Assembly: GCA_009711705.1 (NCBI GenBank)
Contig: VENG01000008.1
Coordinates: 35,535 to 99,534 of the forward strand
Length of the DNA stretch: 64,000 nucleotides
Source: Bacillota bacterium
GTDB taxonomy: Bacteria > Bacillota > Desulfotomaculia > Desulfotomaculales > VENG01
Reading direction: 5' to 3'
A model generated the notes under the pieces. That model was not told the DNA's origin. It saw nothing but the letters and a program-made list of their open reading frames with translations, and searched no databases. Shown here piece after piece: positions 8,851 to 17,361 of this stretch. Each line of letters begins with the position of its first letter. Position 1 is the stretch's first letter. The position numbers and the translations under genes are program-made.

Positions 8851-9312
8851 ATGGGAAGGGTTAGAGTAATAGTCGCCCGGCAAGGTAAAGTTGTTCGTAG
8901 TGGCGTAGCTTGCATATTAAGCGTCTCTGAGAACCTGGATATAATAGGAGATGAAGGTGCGGGTTTATTGGATGAGGCAGTCAGGGTGCAGCCTGACATG
9001 GTAGTTTATCAGCTTTTTTCGGAAGATGAAGACTACTCAAAAATAATAAGCAAGCTTAAGGAAATGTGCAGTTGGGTAAAGTTGGTCATTTTTTCACCGT
9101 GCCAGTTAAATAGAAATGACTTAAGATACATTTTTTCTATTTGCAATGGCTATATACAGGGTCCTATTTTATCCGGCTTTTTTTTGCAAGCTTTGGAGCT
9201 AGCTTGTTACACCGGACGTTTTCTATTTTTAGGACTGGCTGAGGATATTAAAATTGAGGAGAAGAAAGAGGTTCGACATGTATTGGTAAATTCCATAGAT
9301 ATAATTCAATAA
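8851..9312 (+). CDS. Stand-alone pseudo-receiver protein (module 1)
   Basis: A 153-residue protein that resembles the receiver domain of the two LuxR-type regulators here but has no DNA-binding domain. The phosphorylation site is gone: the acidic pair is replaced by ARQ near residue 10, and the acceptor Asp is replaced in VVYQL. A tail of about 25 charged residues replaces the helix-turn-helix. It keeps the family's ICNGYIQGPILSGF and ELACYTG segment. The start ATG follows GGTGGAGG. A close paralogue is at 10229. A plausible role is to pair with the full-length regulators and change their activity, but that is inference; no function is known to me. Confidence 0.75.
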   Translation: MGRVRVIVARQGKVVRSGVACILSVSENLDIIGDEGAGLLDEAVRVQPDMVVYQLFSEDEDYSKIISKLKEMCSWVKLVIFSPCQLNRNDLRYIFSICNGYIQGPILSGFFLQALELACYTGRFLFLGLAEDIKIEEKKEVRHVLVNSIDIIQ

Positions 9313-9435
9313 AAAGTTTGTCGTGTAATGATTAATTCATACTTTCAATCATACCCTTGATGGATGTTACTTAAAGTTATTACTGATACGATTTAGCTAA
9401 AGTCAATATTGAGTCAGGTTTAAGGGGTTTGGAGT

Positions 9436-10107
9436 ATGGATAAAATCCATCTACTTATCGCAAGTGATGATATGTCTGTTAGGCAGGGTCTAACTAAAAT
9501 TTTTAGTCTGGAAGATACTTTTGTCGTTCTGGGTAGTTTTGATATTGAGGAAGTTATGGACAAGTGTCTTTCATTGCAGCCGGATACTGTTTTGTTTGAC
9601 ATCAAAGATGATATTGGGGAATATATGCAAAGGGTGAATGAGTTAAAAAGTAAGTGCCCGTGCAGCTTAATTATAGCTTTAGTGGAAAATGAAAAGGATG
9701 CCAATCTTGCCGGCATTATGACCCAAGGAGTAGATGGCTGTGTATCTAAGAGTATTATGAGGGGGTATTTGGTCAAAACGGTGGAACTGGCATGCAGAGC
9801 GGGAATTTACTGTTTACCGGCATCCATTAAAAGGACCGCATTAGCCCATAAAACCGAAAATGCCTTAGCTTTTAAGGAGTATTTTAAGAAAGACCTTCCT
9901 GAAGTATATGATATTTTAACTAAGCGTGAGTTAGAAATACTACAATTGATAGCCCGTAATTATTCAAACCGTAGGATTATGGAAAAACTTTACATTAGTG
10001 AGCCCACTGTAAAGACTCATGTGAGTAATATTCTACGTAAACTGGGCAAGAAGAATCGTACTCAGGCTGCAGTTTATGCATTTAAGATAGGTCTGATTAA
10101 AGAATAA
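9436..10107 (+). CDS. LuxR/NarL-type response regulator (module 2)
   Basis: A 223-residue paralogue of the regulator at 8003, with the same order of receiver domain and LuxR helix-turn-helix. Here the receiver looks intact: DD at 11-12, Asp55 in TVLFDI, and a Lys in GCVSKSI at the switch position. The shared marks are CPC, IMRG and ELACRAG. The DNA-recognition helix (EPTVKTHVSNILRKLG) is identical over 16 residues to that of the first copy, so both probably bind the same sites. It starts with ATG behind AAGGGGTTTGGAG. No cognate kinase is seen in the window. Confidence 0.85.
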   Translation: MDKIHLLIASDDMSVRQGLTKIFSLEDTFVVLGSFDIEEVMDKCLSLQPDTVLFDIKDDIGEYMQRVNELKSKCPCSLIIALVENEKDANLAGIMTQGVDGCVSKSIMRGYLVKTVELACRAGIYCLPASIKRTALAHKTENALAFKEYFKKDLPEVYDILTKRELEILQLIARNYSNRRIMEKLYISEPTVKTHVSNILRKLGKKNRTQAAVYAFKIGLIKE

Positions 10108-10118
10108 AAAAGGATGAT

Positions 10119-10146
10119 TGAGAGACCGCTATATAGTGGTCTTTTA
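10119..10146 (+). terminator. Intrinsic terminator after module 2 regulator
   Basis: AGACC and GGTCT arms close a stem around GCTATATAGT, followed by TTTTATT. It lies in the same place as the terminator of module 1, between the regulator and the pseudo-receiver. Confidence 0.7.
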
Positions 10147-10228
10147 TTAATTCATACCACTGAATGATAGGAAACCCTTCTAAAATGCTTTAAATTAATT
10201 ATGTTAGCAGTCTCGGGAGTGTTTATAA

Positions 10229-10651
10229 ATGCAAAAAGTTAGGGTAATAGTAACGTCAGAACGACGAGTAGTGCACGACGGGGTAGCTCCTATCATAGAT
10301 TCTGCCCTTCATCTGAAAGTAGTGGGACGAAAGGGCGCAGAAGTTTTGTCGGAAGCGTTTAAATTACAGCCTGATCTTTTGGTCTACGAGCTTCGTACGG
10401 CAGATGATCTGGAGTATGCGACCCTGGTCAGAATCAAGGAGTCGTGTACGTGGACCAAGCTGTTAATTTTTAATACAGGCATACTGAAGAAAGAAAGCGT
10501 GAATCGATACTTAAGAATATGCAATGGTTACCTGCAGGGCCCCGTGTTACCTGGCTTTTTGCTCAAGGCAGTGGAATTGGCATGTTATTCAGGATATTTT
10601 TTCTTCCTGGGTTCTTCCAAAGAGCTCCCTAAAGTTAGGAGAATTACCTGA
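10229..10651 (+). CDS. Stand-alone pseudo-receiver protein (module 2)
   Basis: A 140-residue paralogue of the protein at 8851. The two share VRVIV, the segment AVELACYSG, and ICNGYLQGPVLPGF. The acceptor Asp is again missing (LLVYEL) and there is no output domain. The CPC motif of the regulators corresponds here to CTW. The gene follows the module 2 regulator at a distance similar to that in module 1, which shows that the pair was duplicated as a unit. Its start ATG is weakly preceded by CGGGAGTG. Function unknown; a partner for the LuxR-type proteins is the simplest idea. Confidence 0.75.
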   Translation: MQKVRVIVTSERRVVHDGVAPIIDSALHLKVVGRKGAEVLSEAFKLQPDLLVYELRTADDLEYATLVRIKESCTWTKLLIFNTGILKKESVNRYLRICNGYLQGPVLPGFLLKAVELACYSGYFFFLGSSKELPKVRRIT

Positions 10652-10681
10652 ATTGGATGTGTAGCCACTGGGAGGATATTG

Positions 10682-11008
10682 GTGATTACTTTGAATAGCA
10701 GGCAAAAGGCGCTTTTCATCTTTCTAATGTGCCTGGTGGACTTTGGCCACAGTTGGTGGGGGGTCCAAAGAGGGTATATCATAGAGTGGAATGTTCTGGT
10801 GGCGGTACTTTTAGATCGACCATTTATCTTATTCTGGGCAAAAAACGGGGTAACCTTGGCGCTATTGCTGGTATTGCTATACCTGGATAAATATAATTCT
10901 AATATTGTTCGCAGAGGATTAAACATAATCATATTAGCATATGCTATTGTGATGTTCTTACATATAAACTGTCTGGTGAAATATCTAAGTATAGGATTCC
11001 CTTTGTGA
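10682..11008 (+). CDS. Small membrane protein, DUF5658-like
   Basis: A 108-residue protein with three hydrophobic segments. The pattern near the N-terminus (LVDFGHSWWGVQRGYIIEWN, then a hydrophobic helix ending in KNG) resembles DUF5658 proteins, which have an early Asp and an E.NP-like motif after the first helix. GTG at 10682 has GGGAGG six bases upstream. It lies 30 bases after the second pseudo-receiver and could belong to the same unit. Function unknown. The family match is by eye and moderate. Confidence 0.65.
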   Translation: MITLNSRQKALFIFLMCLVDFGHSWWGVQRGYIIEWNVLVAVLLDRPFILFWAKNGVTLALLLVLLYLDKYNSNIVRRGLNIIILAYAIVMFLHINCLVKYLSIGFPL

Positions 11009-11156
11009 GGGGTGCAATAGTACTCATACTTCTGCATCCAACTTTTTTCATCATTTGGGTGGATGGACTGCGGCTGAATGTATGGTAAATTCAAAATGCA
11101 CACTGGCATTTCGTTTATAGCCATTCATTCTAAGATGCACAAAGGGGGACTTTTAG

Positions 11157-12002
11157 CTGAAATTAGAAGCAAAAAATGAGTTTTATCCTATCCTTGGTAT
11201 CTCCATTATTCTGAGTTTACTAATCGTTTTTGCCGGATTCCAGCCGCTCAGGGTAGTCCTGGGTCTTCCCTTTGTACTTTTTTTTCCGGGCTATACCCTC
11301 ATTGCCGCGCTGTTTCCCCGCCGGGACGACCTGGATGGTATCGAGCGAGTGGCCCTTAGCTTTGGCCTGAGTATTGCAGTGGTACCCTTGATTGGGCTGG
11401 GCTTAAACTACACCCCCTGGGGTATCAGGCTCTATCCCATCCTGATCTCACTTATGCTATTTGTGGCGGCCATGTCTGTTACTGCCATCTACAGGAGAAA
11501 CAGGTTGGAGGAACAGGAACGGTTTAAGATCACCCTGGATATTGCTTTTCCCGAGTGGGGGAAGATGGCTCGCCTGGATAAATTGCTCTCCGTACTTTTG
11601 GTTTGTGCCATAATTTTTGCCATAGGATCAATCATCTACGTAATCAACACCCCAATGGTGGGAGAGAAATTTACCGAGTTTTATATCCTGGGCCCCGGCG
11701 GCATGGCGGAAGGGTATCCGCGAGAGCTTGTGGTCGAACAGCGGGGGAAGGTCATTTTCGGCGTAGTTAACCACGAATATCAGGACATAAACTATCGGCT
11801 TGAAGTACGGATGAACGAGCAGTTAAAAACAGTACTCTCTCCTATTACCCTGGGCCATGAAGAAAAATGGGAAAAGCCATTTTCCTTTAAGGCCGGGCAG
11901 CCACATGATAACCTGAAGGTGGAATTCTGGCTTTACCGGGAAGAGGATCAGGAGCCTTACCGCAAACTGCACTTGTGGGTGGATATAAAACAAAATGAAT
12001 GA
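11157..12002 (+). CDS. DUF1616 family membrane protein with a CTG start
   Basis: The first ATG/GTG/TTG in this frame is at 11349, but good protein sequence continues upstream to a TAG at 11154-11156. The codon right after that stop is CTG at 11157, and AAAGGGGG lies seven to eight bases before it. From CTG the protein is 281 residues: four N-terminal membrane helices, including FPGYTLIAALFPR, which is typical of DUF1616, then a further helix and an extracytoplasmic beta-rich part (VVEQRGKVIFGVVNHE). DUF1616 proteins are common in archaea, often near surface-glycan genes; no function is proven. The next gene overlaps the stop, which suggests an operon. Confidence 0.8.
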   Translation: MKLEAKNEFYPILGISIILSLLIVFAGFQPLRVVLGLPFVLFFPGYTLIAALFPRRDDLDGIERVALSFGLSIAVVPLIGLGLNYTPWGIRLYPILISLMLFVAAMSVTAIYRRNRLEEQERFKITLDIAFPEWGKMARLDKLLSVLLVCAIIFAIGSIIYVINTPMVGEKFTEFYILGPGGMAEGYPRELVVEQRGKVIFGVVNHEYQDINYRLEVRMNEQLKTVLSPITLGHEEKWEKPFSFKAGQPHDNLKVEFWLYREEDQEPYRKLHLWVDIKQNE

Positions 12003-12015
12003 ATTGAAGGTGATA

Positions 12016-12570
12016 ATGGTGTTCCGAATAAAAACACTGGCCTTGTTAACCTGTCTAACGGTGTTATGCGGCTTATGTTGCGGCTTTTTTAGAATCCAGA
12101 CCGGTCAAGCCGCCGCGCCAACCATTGAGAACCCGGCTCCAATCATTCAGCTGACCGGTAAGGGCAAGGGGCCAAAGGAAGATAAAAAAGAAGATAAAGG
12201 GAAGAAAGTAACGGTTAGTGATGTTAGAAAAGAATACAAACCCATATTTTCCGATTTGCAACAAGAGTATGAAGGTAAATTGAATGCCTTAATAAACCAG
12301 GGATTAGCAGAGTACCATGATTATAAACAAAACAACAGTAATCCTCCGCTGGTAAGGCTGGTTGTCAAGTATCTTAAAGCCGGTCATAGACTAGAGAAGG
12401 AGTGTGACAGCAAGTTTGATACGCTGATAGGACAAATGCAGCAGGAATTATCGCAAAATAGTCTCCCACAAAACTTAGTGAAAACTGCAGCAAAGGAATA
12501 TGACCGGGAAAAATCTCACCAGAAAAACCAGCTTATTCGTAACGGTCTCAAATATATAGGCTTTAAATAG
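12016..12570 (+). CDS. Secreted helical protein, paralogue of the one at 30684
   Basis: About 184 residues: a signal peptide (KTLALLTCLTVLCGLCCGFF), a Lys/Asp/Gly-rich linker, and an all-helical domain. The domain aligns by eye over about 85 residues with the minus-strand protein at 30684-31205. Shared points are the KY-(L/M) start of a helix, LE..CDS.F/LEEKYDSRF, SLP.NLV/SLSIELV, and a Lys-rich end. Starts at 11995, 12016 and 12019 are all possible; 12016 follows GAAGGTGA. Its gene follows the DUF1616 gene directly. Not a family I recognise. A role at the cell surface is inferred from the signal peptide and the neighbours. Confidence 0.7.
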   Translation: MVFRIKTLALLTCLTVLCGLCCGFFRIQTGQAAAPTIENPAPIIQLTGKGKGPKEDKKEDKGKKVTVSDVRKEYKPIFSDLQQEYEGKLNALINQGLAEYHDYKQNNSNPPLVRLVVKYLKAGHRLEKECDSKFDTLIGQMQQELSQNSLPQNLVKTAAKEYDREKSHQKNQLIRNGLKYIGFK

Positions 12571-12576
12571 AAAACC

Positions 12577-12609
12577 GCGAACGGCATTCATTAAAATGGA
12601 TGCCGTTAT
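12577..12609 (+). terminator. Intrinsic terminator after the secreted helical protein
   Basis: AACGGCAT and ATGCCGTT arms with an AT-rich loop, followed by ATTTTG. It ends the unit of DUF1616 plus secreted protein. Confidence 0.75.
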
Positions 12610-12807
12610 TTTGTGGTTTAACACACCATAAGTAGGAGGAAAAGTATTACTCCATACCACACATAATTAAACCTGAAACCATACCAGGGGAGGAAGAAAG
12701 GAACTGGCCAGGTGTGCTAAGATTACAACGACTTCCACAGGCGAGGCAATTTAGCAAAAATTAAGACTCTACTGTCACGTTGTGTCATTGTACGGAGGAA
12801 CGATGTT

Positions 12808-14037
12808 ATGAAATATGATGTGATTGTTACCGGCGGAGGCCCGTCCGGGCACTTTTCGGCCAGGTTACTGGCTGAGCAAGGATTTAGAGTTTCGGTCCTG
12901 GAGGAGCACCCAAAAGTGGGGGAGCCCGTACAGTGTGCCGGCTTGATTTCACCCCGCACACTCCGGCTGTCAGAAGTCAACGAAGAAATAGTCATCAACC
13001 GCCTGACCGGCACCCGGATATTTTCTCCCCTGGGCTCCAGGTTGGACATAATCACCGGCAAAGTACATGCACTGGCAGTGGACCGGGCCGCTTTTGATCG
13101 CGGGTTAGCTAACCAGGCTCAAAACGCGGGGGCGGAAATAAGAACCGGTATCAAGGTAACGGGTTTCGAACCAATCGGCGGTGGCGTAAGGGTATACGGG
13201 GAGGAAAAAGGGAAGGCGCTTTCACTTACAACAAGGTTACTCGTAGGCGCCGACGGTGTTAACTCCAGGGTCGCCAAGCGGGCGGGCCTGATAAATGAGA
13301 GTCCCAGGGCGGTTATGTATGCTGCCGATGTAGAGTTAAAACGAACAGACCGAAACCTAGTTGACGTGTTTATCGGCCAAAACTTGGCCCCGGGCTGGTT
13401 CGGCTGGGTAATCCCTCTGGATAACAAAATATGCAGAGTAGGAACAGGGGTTGCCTTCTCCCGCCCCGGCCACTCGCCCAGGTATTACTTTCAAAACTTG
13501 GTTGAACGCTATCCTGAACTGTTTAAAGACATGAAGATTATCAGATATACCGGCGGCACTGTACCCATGGGACTGATGCAAAAAATATGCGCCGATCGTG
13601 TAATGTTAGTGGGTGACGCCGCCTGCCAGACAAAGCCGGTATCCGGAGGAGGCATCTACCTGGCGCTAAGGGGAGCCCAAACCTGTACCCGGGTGGCGGC
13701 AGAGGCACTGTGGGAGGACAACCTCTCTGAAAAAGTTCTTTCTCGTTACCAGCTTTTATGGGAGGAAGAATTTGCCGAGGAAATTAACTGTAGCCTGAGC
13801 CACCGCGAAAGTTACCTTAAATTTAGTGATCAAGATATTGACCAGCTGATTAGATTTCTGAATAAGCCATATTGGCAAAACATCATTTGTAAATATGGTG
13901 ATATAGATTATACATCGGTGTTGGCGCGTCCGCTTTTTCATGCTGGGCCGTGGATGCGGAAGTTTATGAAGGTGGGTTTGGGGGTGGTTGGGTATGGGAA
14001 TACCATAAGGAAAGGGCTGATGGGGGTTTTGTCGTAG
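12808..14037 (+). CDS. Geranylgeranyl reductase family flavoprotein
   Basis: A 409-residue FAD enzyme. The N-terminus has GGGPSGHFSARLLAEQGFRV (Rossmann fold), then EPVQCAGLISP with the family's conserved Cys, and later LVGADGVNS, GWFGWVIP and LVGDAACQTKPVSGGGI. These are the marks of the geranylgeranyl reductase family, which saturates isoprenoid chains of lipids, quinones or polyprenols. ATG at 12808 follows CGGAGGA. The gene lies just before the glycan cluster, so the substrate could be the polyprenol carrier of the glycan, but a quinone side chain is equally possible. The family is certain and the substrate is not. Confidence 0.88.
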   Translation: MKYDVIVTGGGPSGHFSARLLAEQGFRVSVLEEHPKVGEPVQCAGLISPRTLRLSEVNEEIVINRLTGTRIFSPLGSRLDIITGKVHALAVDRAAFDRGLANQAQNAGAEIRTGIKVTGFEPIGGGVRVYGEEKGKALSLTTRLLVGADGVNSRVAKRAGLINESPRAVMYAADVELKRTDRNLVDVFIGQNLAPGWFGWVIPLDNKICRVGTGVAFSRPGHSPRYYFQNLVERYPELFKDMKIIRYTGGTVPMGLMQKICADRVMLVGDAACQTKPVSGGGIYLALRGAQTCTRVAAEALWEDNLSEKVLSRYQLLWEEEFAEEINCSLSHRESYLKFSDQDIDQLIRFLNKPYWQNIICKYGDIDYTSVLARPLFHAGPWMRKFMKVGLGVVGYGNTIRKGLMGVLS

Positions 14038-14186
14038 CAAATGGAGTTGCCGTAATATAGAAGAAGTTTTTGCATAAACTCTCTTGTGTTAATAATAGGC
14101 GGGTCAGAAATGGCGCTACTGCTAACATATACGGTTGCATATTTGCCACCTTTTACGAATTCATCTTATGAGAAGAGGTTTTTTGA

Positions 14187-15542
14187 ATGAGTGCTTTAGG
14201 GGCGTATGAAAAAAAGGAAATAATTTGGGCGGATTACCTGCAAGAAGCAATTGCAGGTAAGACAGCCAAAGTATGTGTGATCGGTCTGGGTTATGTTGGG
14301 CTACCGTTGGCTATTGAAAAAGGTAAAGTTGGGTTTAACGTTCTTGGGGTTGATCAAAATAGAAGTAGAGTTGCCAGAATCAATGAAGGGGAAAATTACA
14401 TTCAGGATGTGAAAGATGATGAGATGCGTGAGCTGGTAAAGGCCGGTAAGTTAAAAGCTACTTATGATTTTGATGACATAATAAATCAAGATATTATAAT
14501 CATTTGTGTTCCTACTCCTTTGTCAATAAACCGGGAGCCTGACATTTCATACGTTCAAAATGTGTCGAATGAAATATCTAAGAGAATTCGGCCAGGACAC
14601 GTGGTGATTCTAGAAAGTACTACATTCCCGGGAACAACAAAGGAAATAATTTTACCTCTTTTAGAATCCTCGGGTTTAAAAGTTGGACACGACTTTTTCT
14701 TGGTCTACTCTCCCGAAAGGGTAGACCCTGGTAATAAGAGGTACACAACTAAAAACACGTCCAAAGTGGTCGGAGGAGTGACGTCTTCTTGTTCAGTTAT
14801 AGCTAAAGCCTTTTATTCCCAAACTATTTTCCATGTGTATCCTGTTTCCTCACCGGCGGTCGCTGAGATGACTAAAGTATTTGAGAATACATACCGGTCA
14901 GTAAATATTGCTTTAGTTAATGAATTAATGATGCTTTGTAACAAGATGGATATTAGTGTTTGGGAAGTCGTAGATGCCGCAGCAACAAAACCCTTTGGTA
15001 TACAAACCTTTTATCCTGGTCCCGGTGTGGGGGGACACTGTATTCCTATTGATCCTTTCTATTTAGGTTGGAAAGCTCGTCAATATGACTTCCCGACCCG
15101 TTTCATTGAGTTAGCAGGCGAAATAAATATACAAGTCTCTTATTATGTTGTAGATAGAGTTACTCAGGCCTTAAATAATAACGGTAAAGCTTTAAATGGC
15201 TCCCGAGTGCTGGTTATGGGTGTGGCATATAAAAAGGATATTAGTGATTATAGGGAATCACCGGCAATTAAGATTATAAAGCAATTGCAGGATAAAGGTG
15301 CTCATGTGGTTTTCTTTGATCCCTATGTGGAATCGATAGATGACCATTATGGACCAATTCTTTCTATTAAAAGAGTGGAATTGACTGATGATGCGCTTTT
15401 TCAGTCAGACTGCGTTCTTATCATTACCGATCATTCGGACATCGACTATAACGAGGTAATAGAAAAGGCCGACATAGTGATTGATACAAGAAATGCAACT
15501 AAAGACGTGGTTGCTAATAGAGAAAAGATAATTTTGATTTAA
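14187..15542 (+). CDS. wbpA: UDP-N-acetylglucosamine 6-dehydrogenase (WbpA type)
   Basis: It oxidises UDP-GlcNAc at C6 to the uronic acid with two NAD+. The NAD-binding motif GLGYVGLPLA, the region STTFPGTT, SPERVDPGN, and the active-site Cys in GPGVGGHCIPIDPFYL are all present in 451 residues, the normal length. The C-terminal UDP-binding domain has RVLVMGVAYKKDISDYRESP. The genes that follow match the WbpB, D, E and I steps, which points to WbpA rather than WecC or UDP-glucose dehydrogenase. It is the first gene of a long co-directional cluster. Confidence 0.9.
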   Translation: MSALGAYEKKEIIWADYLQEAIAGKTAKVCVIGLGYVGLPLAIEKGKVGFNVLGVDQNRSRVARINEGENYIQDVKDDEMRELVKAGKLKATYDFDDIINQDIIIICVPTPLSINREPDISYVQNVSNEISKRIRPGHVVILESTTFPGTTKEIILPLLESSGLKVGHDFFLVYSPERVDPGNKRYTTKNTSKVVGGVTSSCSVIAKAFYSQTIFHVYPVSSPAVAEMTKVFENTYRSVNIALVNELMMLCNKMDISVWEVVDAAATKPFGIQTFYPGPGVGGHCIPIDPFYLGWKARQYDFPTRFIELAGEINIQVSYYVVDRVTQALNNNGKALNGSRVLVMGVAYKKDISDYRESPAIKIIKQLQDKGAHVVFFDPYVESIDDHYGPILSIKRVELTDDALFQSDCVLIITDHSDIDYNEVIEKADIVIDTRNATKDVVANREKIILI

Positions 15543-15556
15543 AGAGGGGGAAAGCA

Positions 15557-16579
15557 TTGCACATTATCCGTTTTGGGATCGCTGGTTGCGGTCACATTGC
15601 AAAAAAACATGCAACCGCACTGGAAGTTTTAAAGGATGCGCAACTGGTTGCCGTTTGTGATAATAATCCCGACCGTGCCAATTTATTTGCCGAGCAATAT
15701 GGTGTGACACCGTATGACGATTACGGTAAATTTCTTCAAAATAAAAACATTGATGCTGTAATCATTTGTACCCCTAGCGGGTTGCATACACAAATGGGGG
15801 AAAAGGCAGCATTAGACGGCAAACATTTGCTGGTAGAGAAGCCTTTTGTATTAAACATACAAGAAGGAAAGAATCTAGTGGGTATTTGTGAAAAACAGGA
15901 TGTCAAACTTGGAGTTGTCCACCCCAATAGAATGAAGCCTATAGTACAAGAATTATATAGGGCCGTGCAGGAAGGTTGGTTTGGAAAAATTACGCATGTT
16001 AATGCCACGCTTAGGTGGAATAGAAATGCGAATTATTTTGAGGTAGCGCCCTGGCGGGGAACACGAGCCTTTGACGGTGGTATCCTATTTAACCAAGTCA
16101 TCCACAATATAGATCTTTTAAACTGGCTTGTAGGGCCGGTTGAAGAAGTATTCGCCTATGGCGAAACAAGATTAAGAAATATCGAGATTGAAGATGTTTG
16201 TGTGAGCAGCTTAAAGTTAAGAAGTGGGGCTTTAGGGGTTATAGAAGCAGCAGTTACACTTTATCCCGAAAACTTAGAAGAAACAATCTCCATATTTGGC
16301 AGTGAAGGGACAGCAGTCTTAGGCGGTAAGACATTGTCAAAAATTTCAAATTGGAAATTTTCTTGTTTATCAGAAGAAGAAGCTATTTCACAGGTGGAAA
16401 GAGTCAATAAAAGGCAAGACATAATTGGCCACAATGAAATTATTCGTGACTTTGTTTCGGCAATTGTAAATGACCGGGATCCATTAGTATCAGGAGGAAA
16501 TGCTCTTGAAACTGTAAAGCTTATTTCAAGTATATATGATTCTATTGATAATCATAGACCAGTAAAAGTTCATTGTTAA
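15557..16579 (+). CDS. wbpB: UDP-N-acetylglucosaminuronate 3-dehydrogenase (WbpB type)
   Basis: A 340-residue Gfo/Idh/MocA oxidoreductase. It has the Rossmann motif GIAGCGHIAKKHA, then CTPSGLHT, the catalytic EKPF, and NQVIHNIDLLNWLVGPV with the conserved His. In the pathway it oxidises C3 of UDP-GlcNAcA before transamination. TTG at 15557 follows GAGGGGGAAA. It starts 14 bases after wbpA and is followed at once by the acetyltransferase and aminotransferase, which is the basis for the specific assignment. Confidence 0.88.
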   Translation: MHIIRFGIAGCGHIAKKHATALEVLKDAQLVAVCDNNPDRANLFAEQYGVTPYDDYGKFLQNKNIDAVIICTPSGLHTQMGEKAALDGKHLLVEKPFVLNIQEGKNLVGICEKQDVKLGVVHPNRMKPIVQELYRAVQEGWFGKITHVNATLRWNRNANYFEVAPWRGTRAFDGGILFNQVIHNIDLLNWLVGPVEEVFAYGETRLRNIEIEDVCVSSLKLRSGALGVIEAAVTLYPENLEETISIFGSEGTAVLGGKTLSKISNWKFSCLSEEEAISQVERVNKRQDIIGHNEIIRDFVSAIVNDRDPLVSGGNALETVKLISSIYDSIDNHRPVKVHC

Positions 16580-16591
16580 GGGGATGCGTGT

Positions 16592-17350
16592 GTGAATACA
16601 GTCAGCCCAACCACTAAGATGGGGCAAAACGTAAGAATTGGCTACTATTCAGTGATTTATGATCATGTTGAAATCGGTTCCAATGTAACTATAGGTAACA
16701 ACGTTACCGTTTATACCGGTACAGTAATAGGTGATAACGTATGCATAGAGTCAAATGCTGTTATAGGGCGCCAACCTAGGCCTGCTAAAACGAGTACTGT
16801 GAAAGTCTTAAAAACACTTCCTCCCATTCAAGTAGGTGAGGGCTCTACGATAGGTGTCGGTGCAGTTTTGTACGCCGGTTCAACCATAGAGAAGTTCTGT
16901 CTTGTGGGAGATAATGCGATAATTCGTGAGGGTTGCTCCATACATGATTATGTAATTGTTGGATCTGGTGTCATTGTAGAGAATTTAGTCAAAATTGGAG
17001 AAAGAACTAAGGTGCAAAGTGGGTCGTATATTACTGCTTATACGACAATAGGAGAACAGTGCTTCATAGCTCCGATGGTGATAACCACAAATGATAACTT
17101 TATGGGACGTACTGAAGAGCGCTTTAAATATGTCAAAGGGGCAAATATCGAAAAGGGTGCAAGGGTAGGTGGTGGTTCAATCATACTGCCCGGCATTACA
17201 GTTGCTGAAGAAAGTTTTATTGCCGCTGGCTCCGTTGTAACCAGGGATACTGTACCTAAGCTGGTTTATAAAGGCATTCCTGCACGTAAGTTTAGATTGG
17301 TACCTGACAATGAATTGATTTTACATGATAAATATTACCAAAAGAGCTAG
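16592..17350 (+). CDS. wbpD: UDP-3-amino-glucuronate N-acetyltransferase (WbpD type)
   Basis: A 252-residue left-handed beta-helix acyltransferase. Many hexapeptide repeats are visible (IGYYSVIYDHVEIGSNVTIG and similar through the protein). The later TTNDNFMGRTEERFKYVKGA and VGGGSIILPGITV are typical of the enzymes that acetylate the 3-amino group of UDP-GlcNAc3NA. At 252 residues it is longer than the Pseudomonas enzyme, by extra N-terminal coils. It starts with GTG. It acts after the WbpE transamination even though its gene comes first. Confidence 0.87.
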   Translation: MNTVSPTTKMGQNVRIGYYSVIYDHVEIGSNVTIGNNVTVYTGTVIGDNVCIESNAVIGRQPRPAKTSTVKVLKTLPPIQVGEGSTIGVGAVLYAGSTIEKFCLVGDNAIIREGCSIHDYVIVGSGVIVENLVKIGERTKVQSGSYITAYTTIGEQCFIAPMVITTNDNFMGRTEERFKYVKGANIEKGARVGGGSIILPGITVAEESFIAAGSVVTRDTVPKLVYKGIPARKFRLVPDNELILHDKYYQKS

Positions 17351-17361
17351 GAGGGCAAAAA

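Noticed and set aside
14187..15542. Naming the first sugar gene as UDP-glucose dehydrogenase
   Set aside because: The following genes match the WbpB/D/E/I steps, and the motif around the catalytic Cys fits the UDP-GlcNAc/ManNAc dehydrogenase branch.
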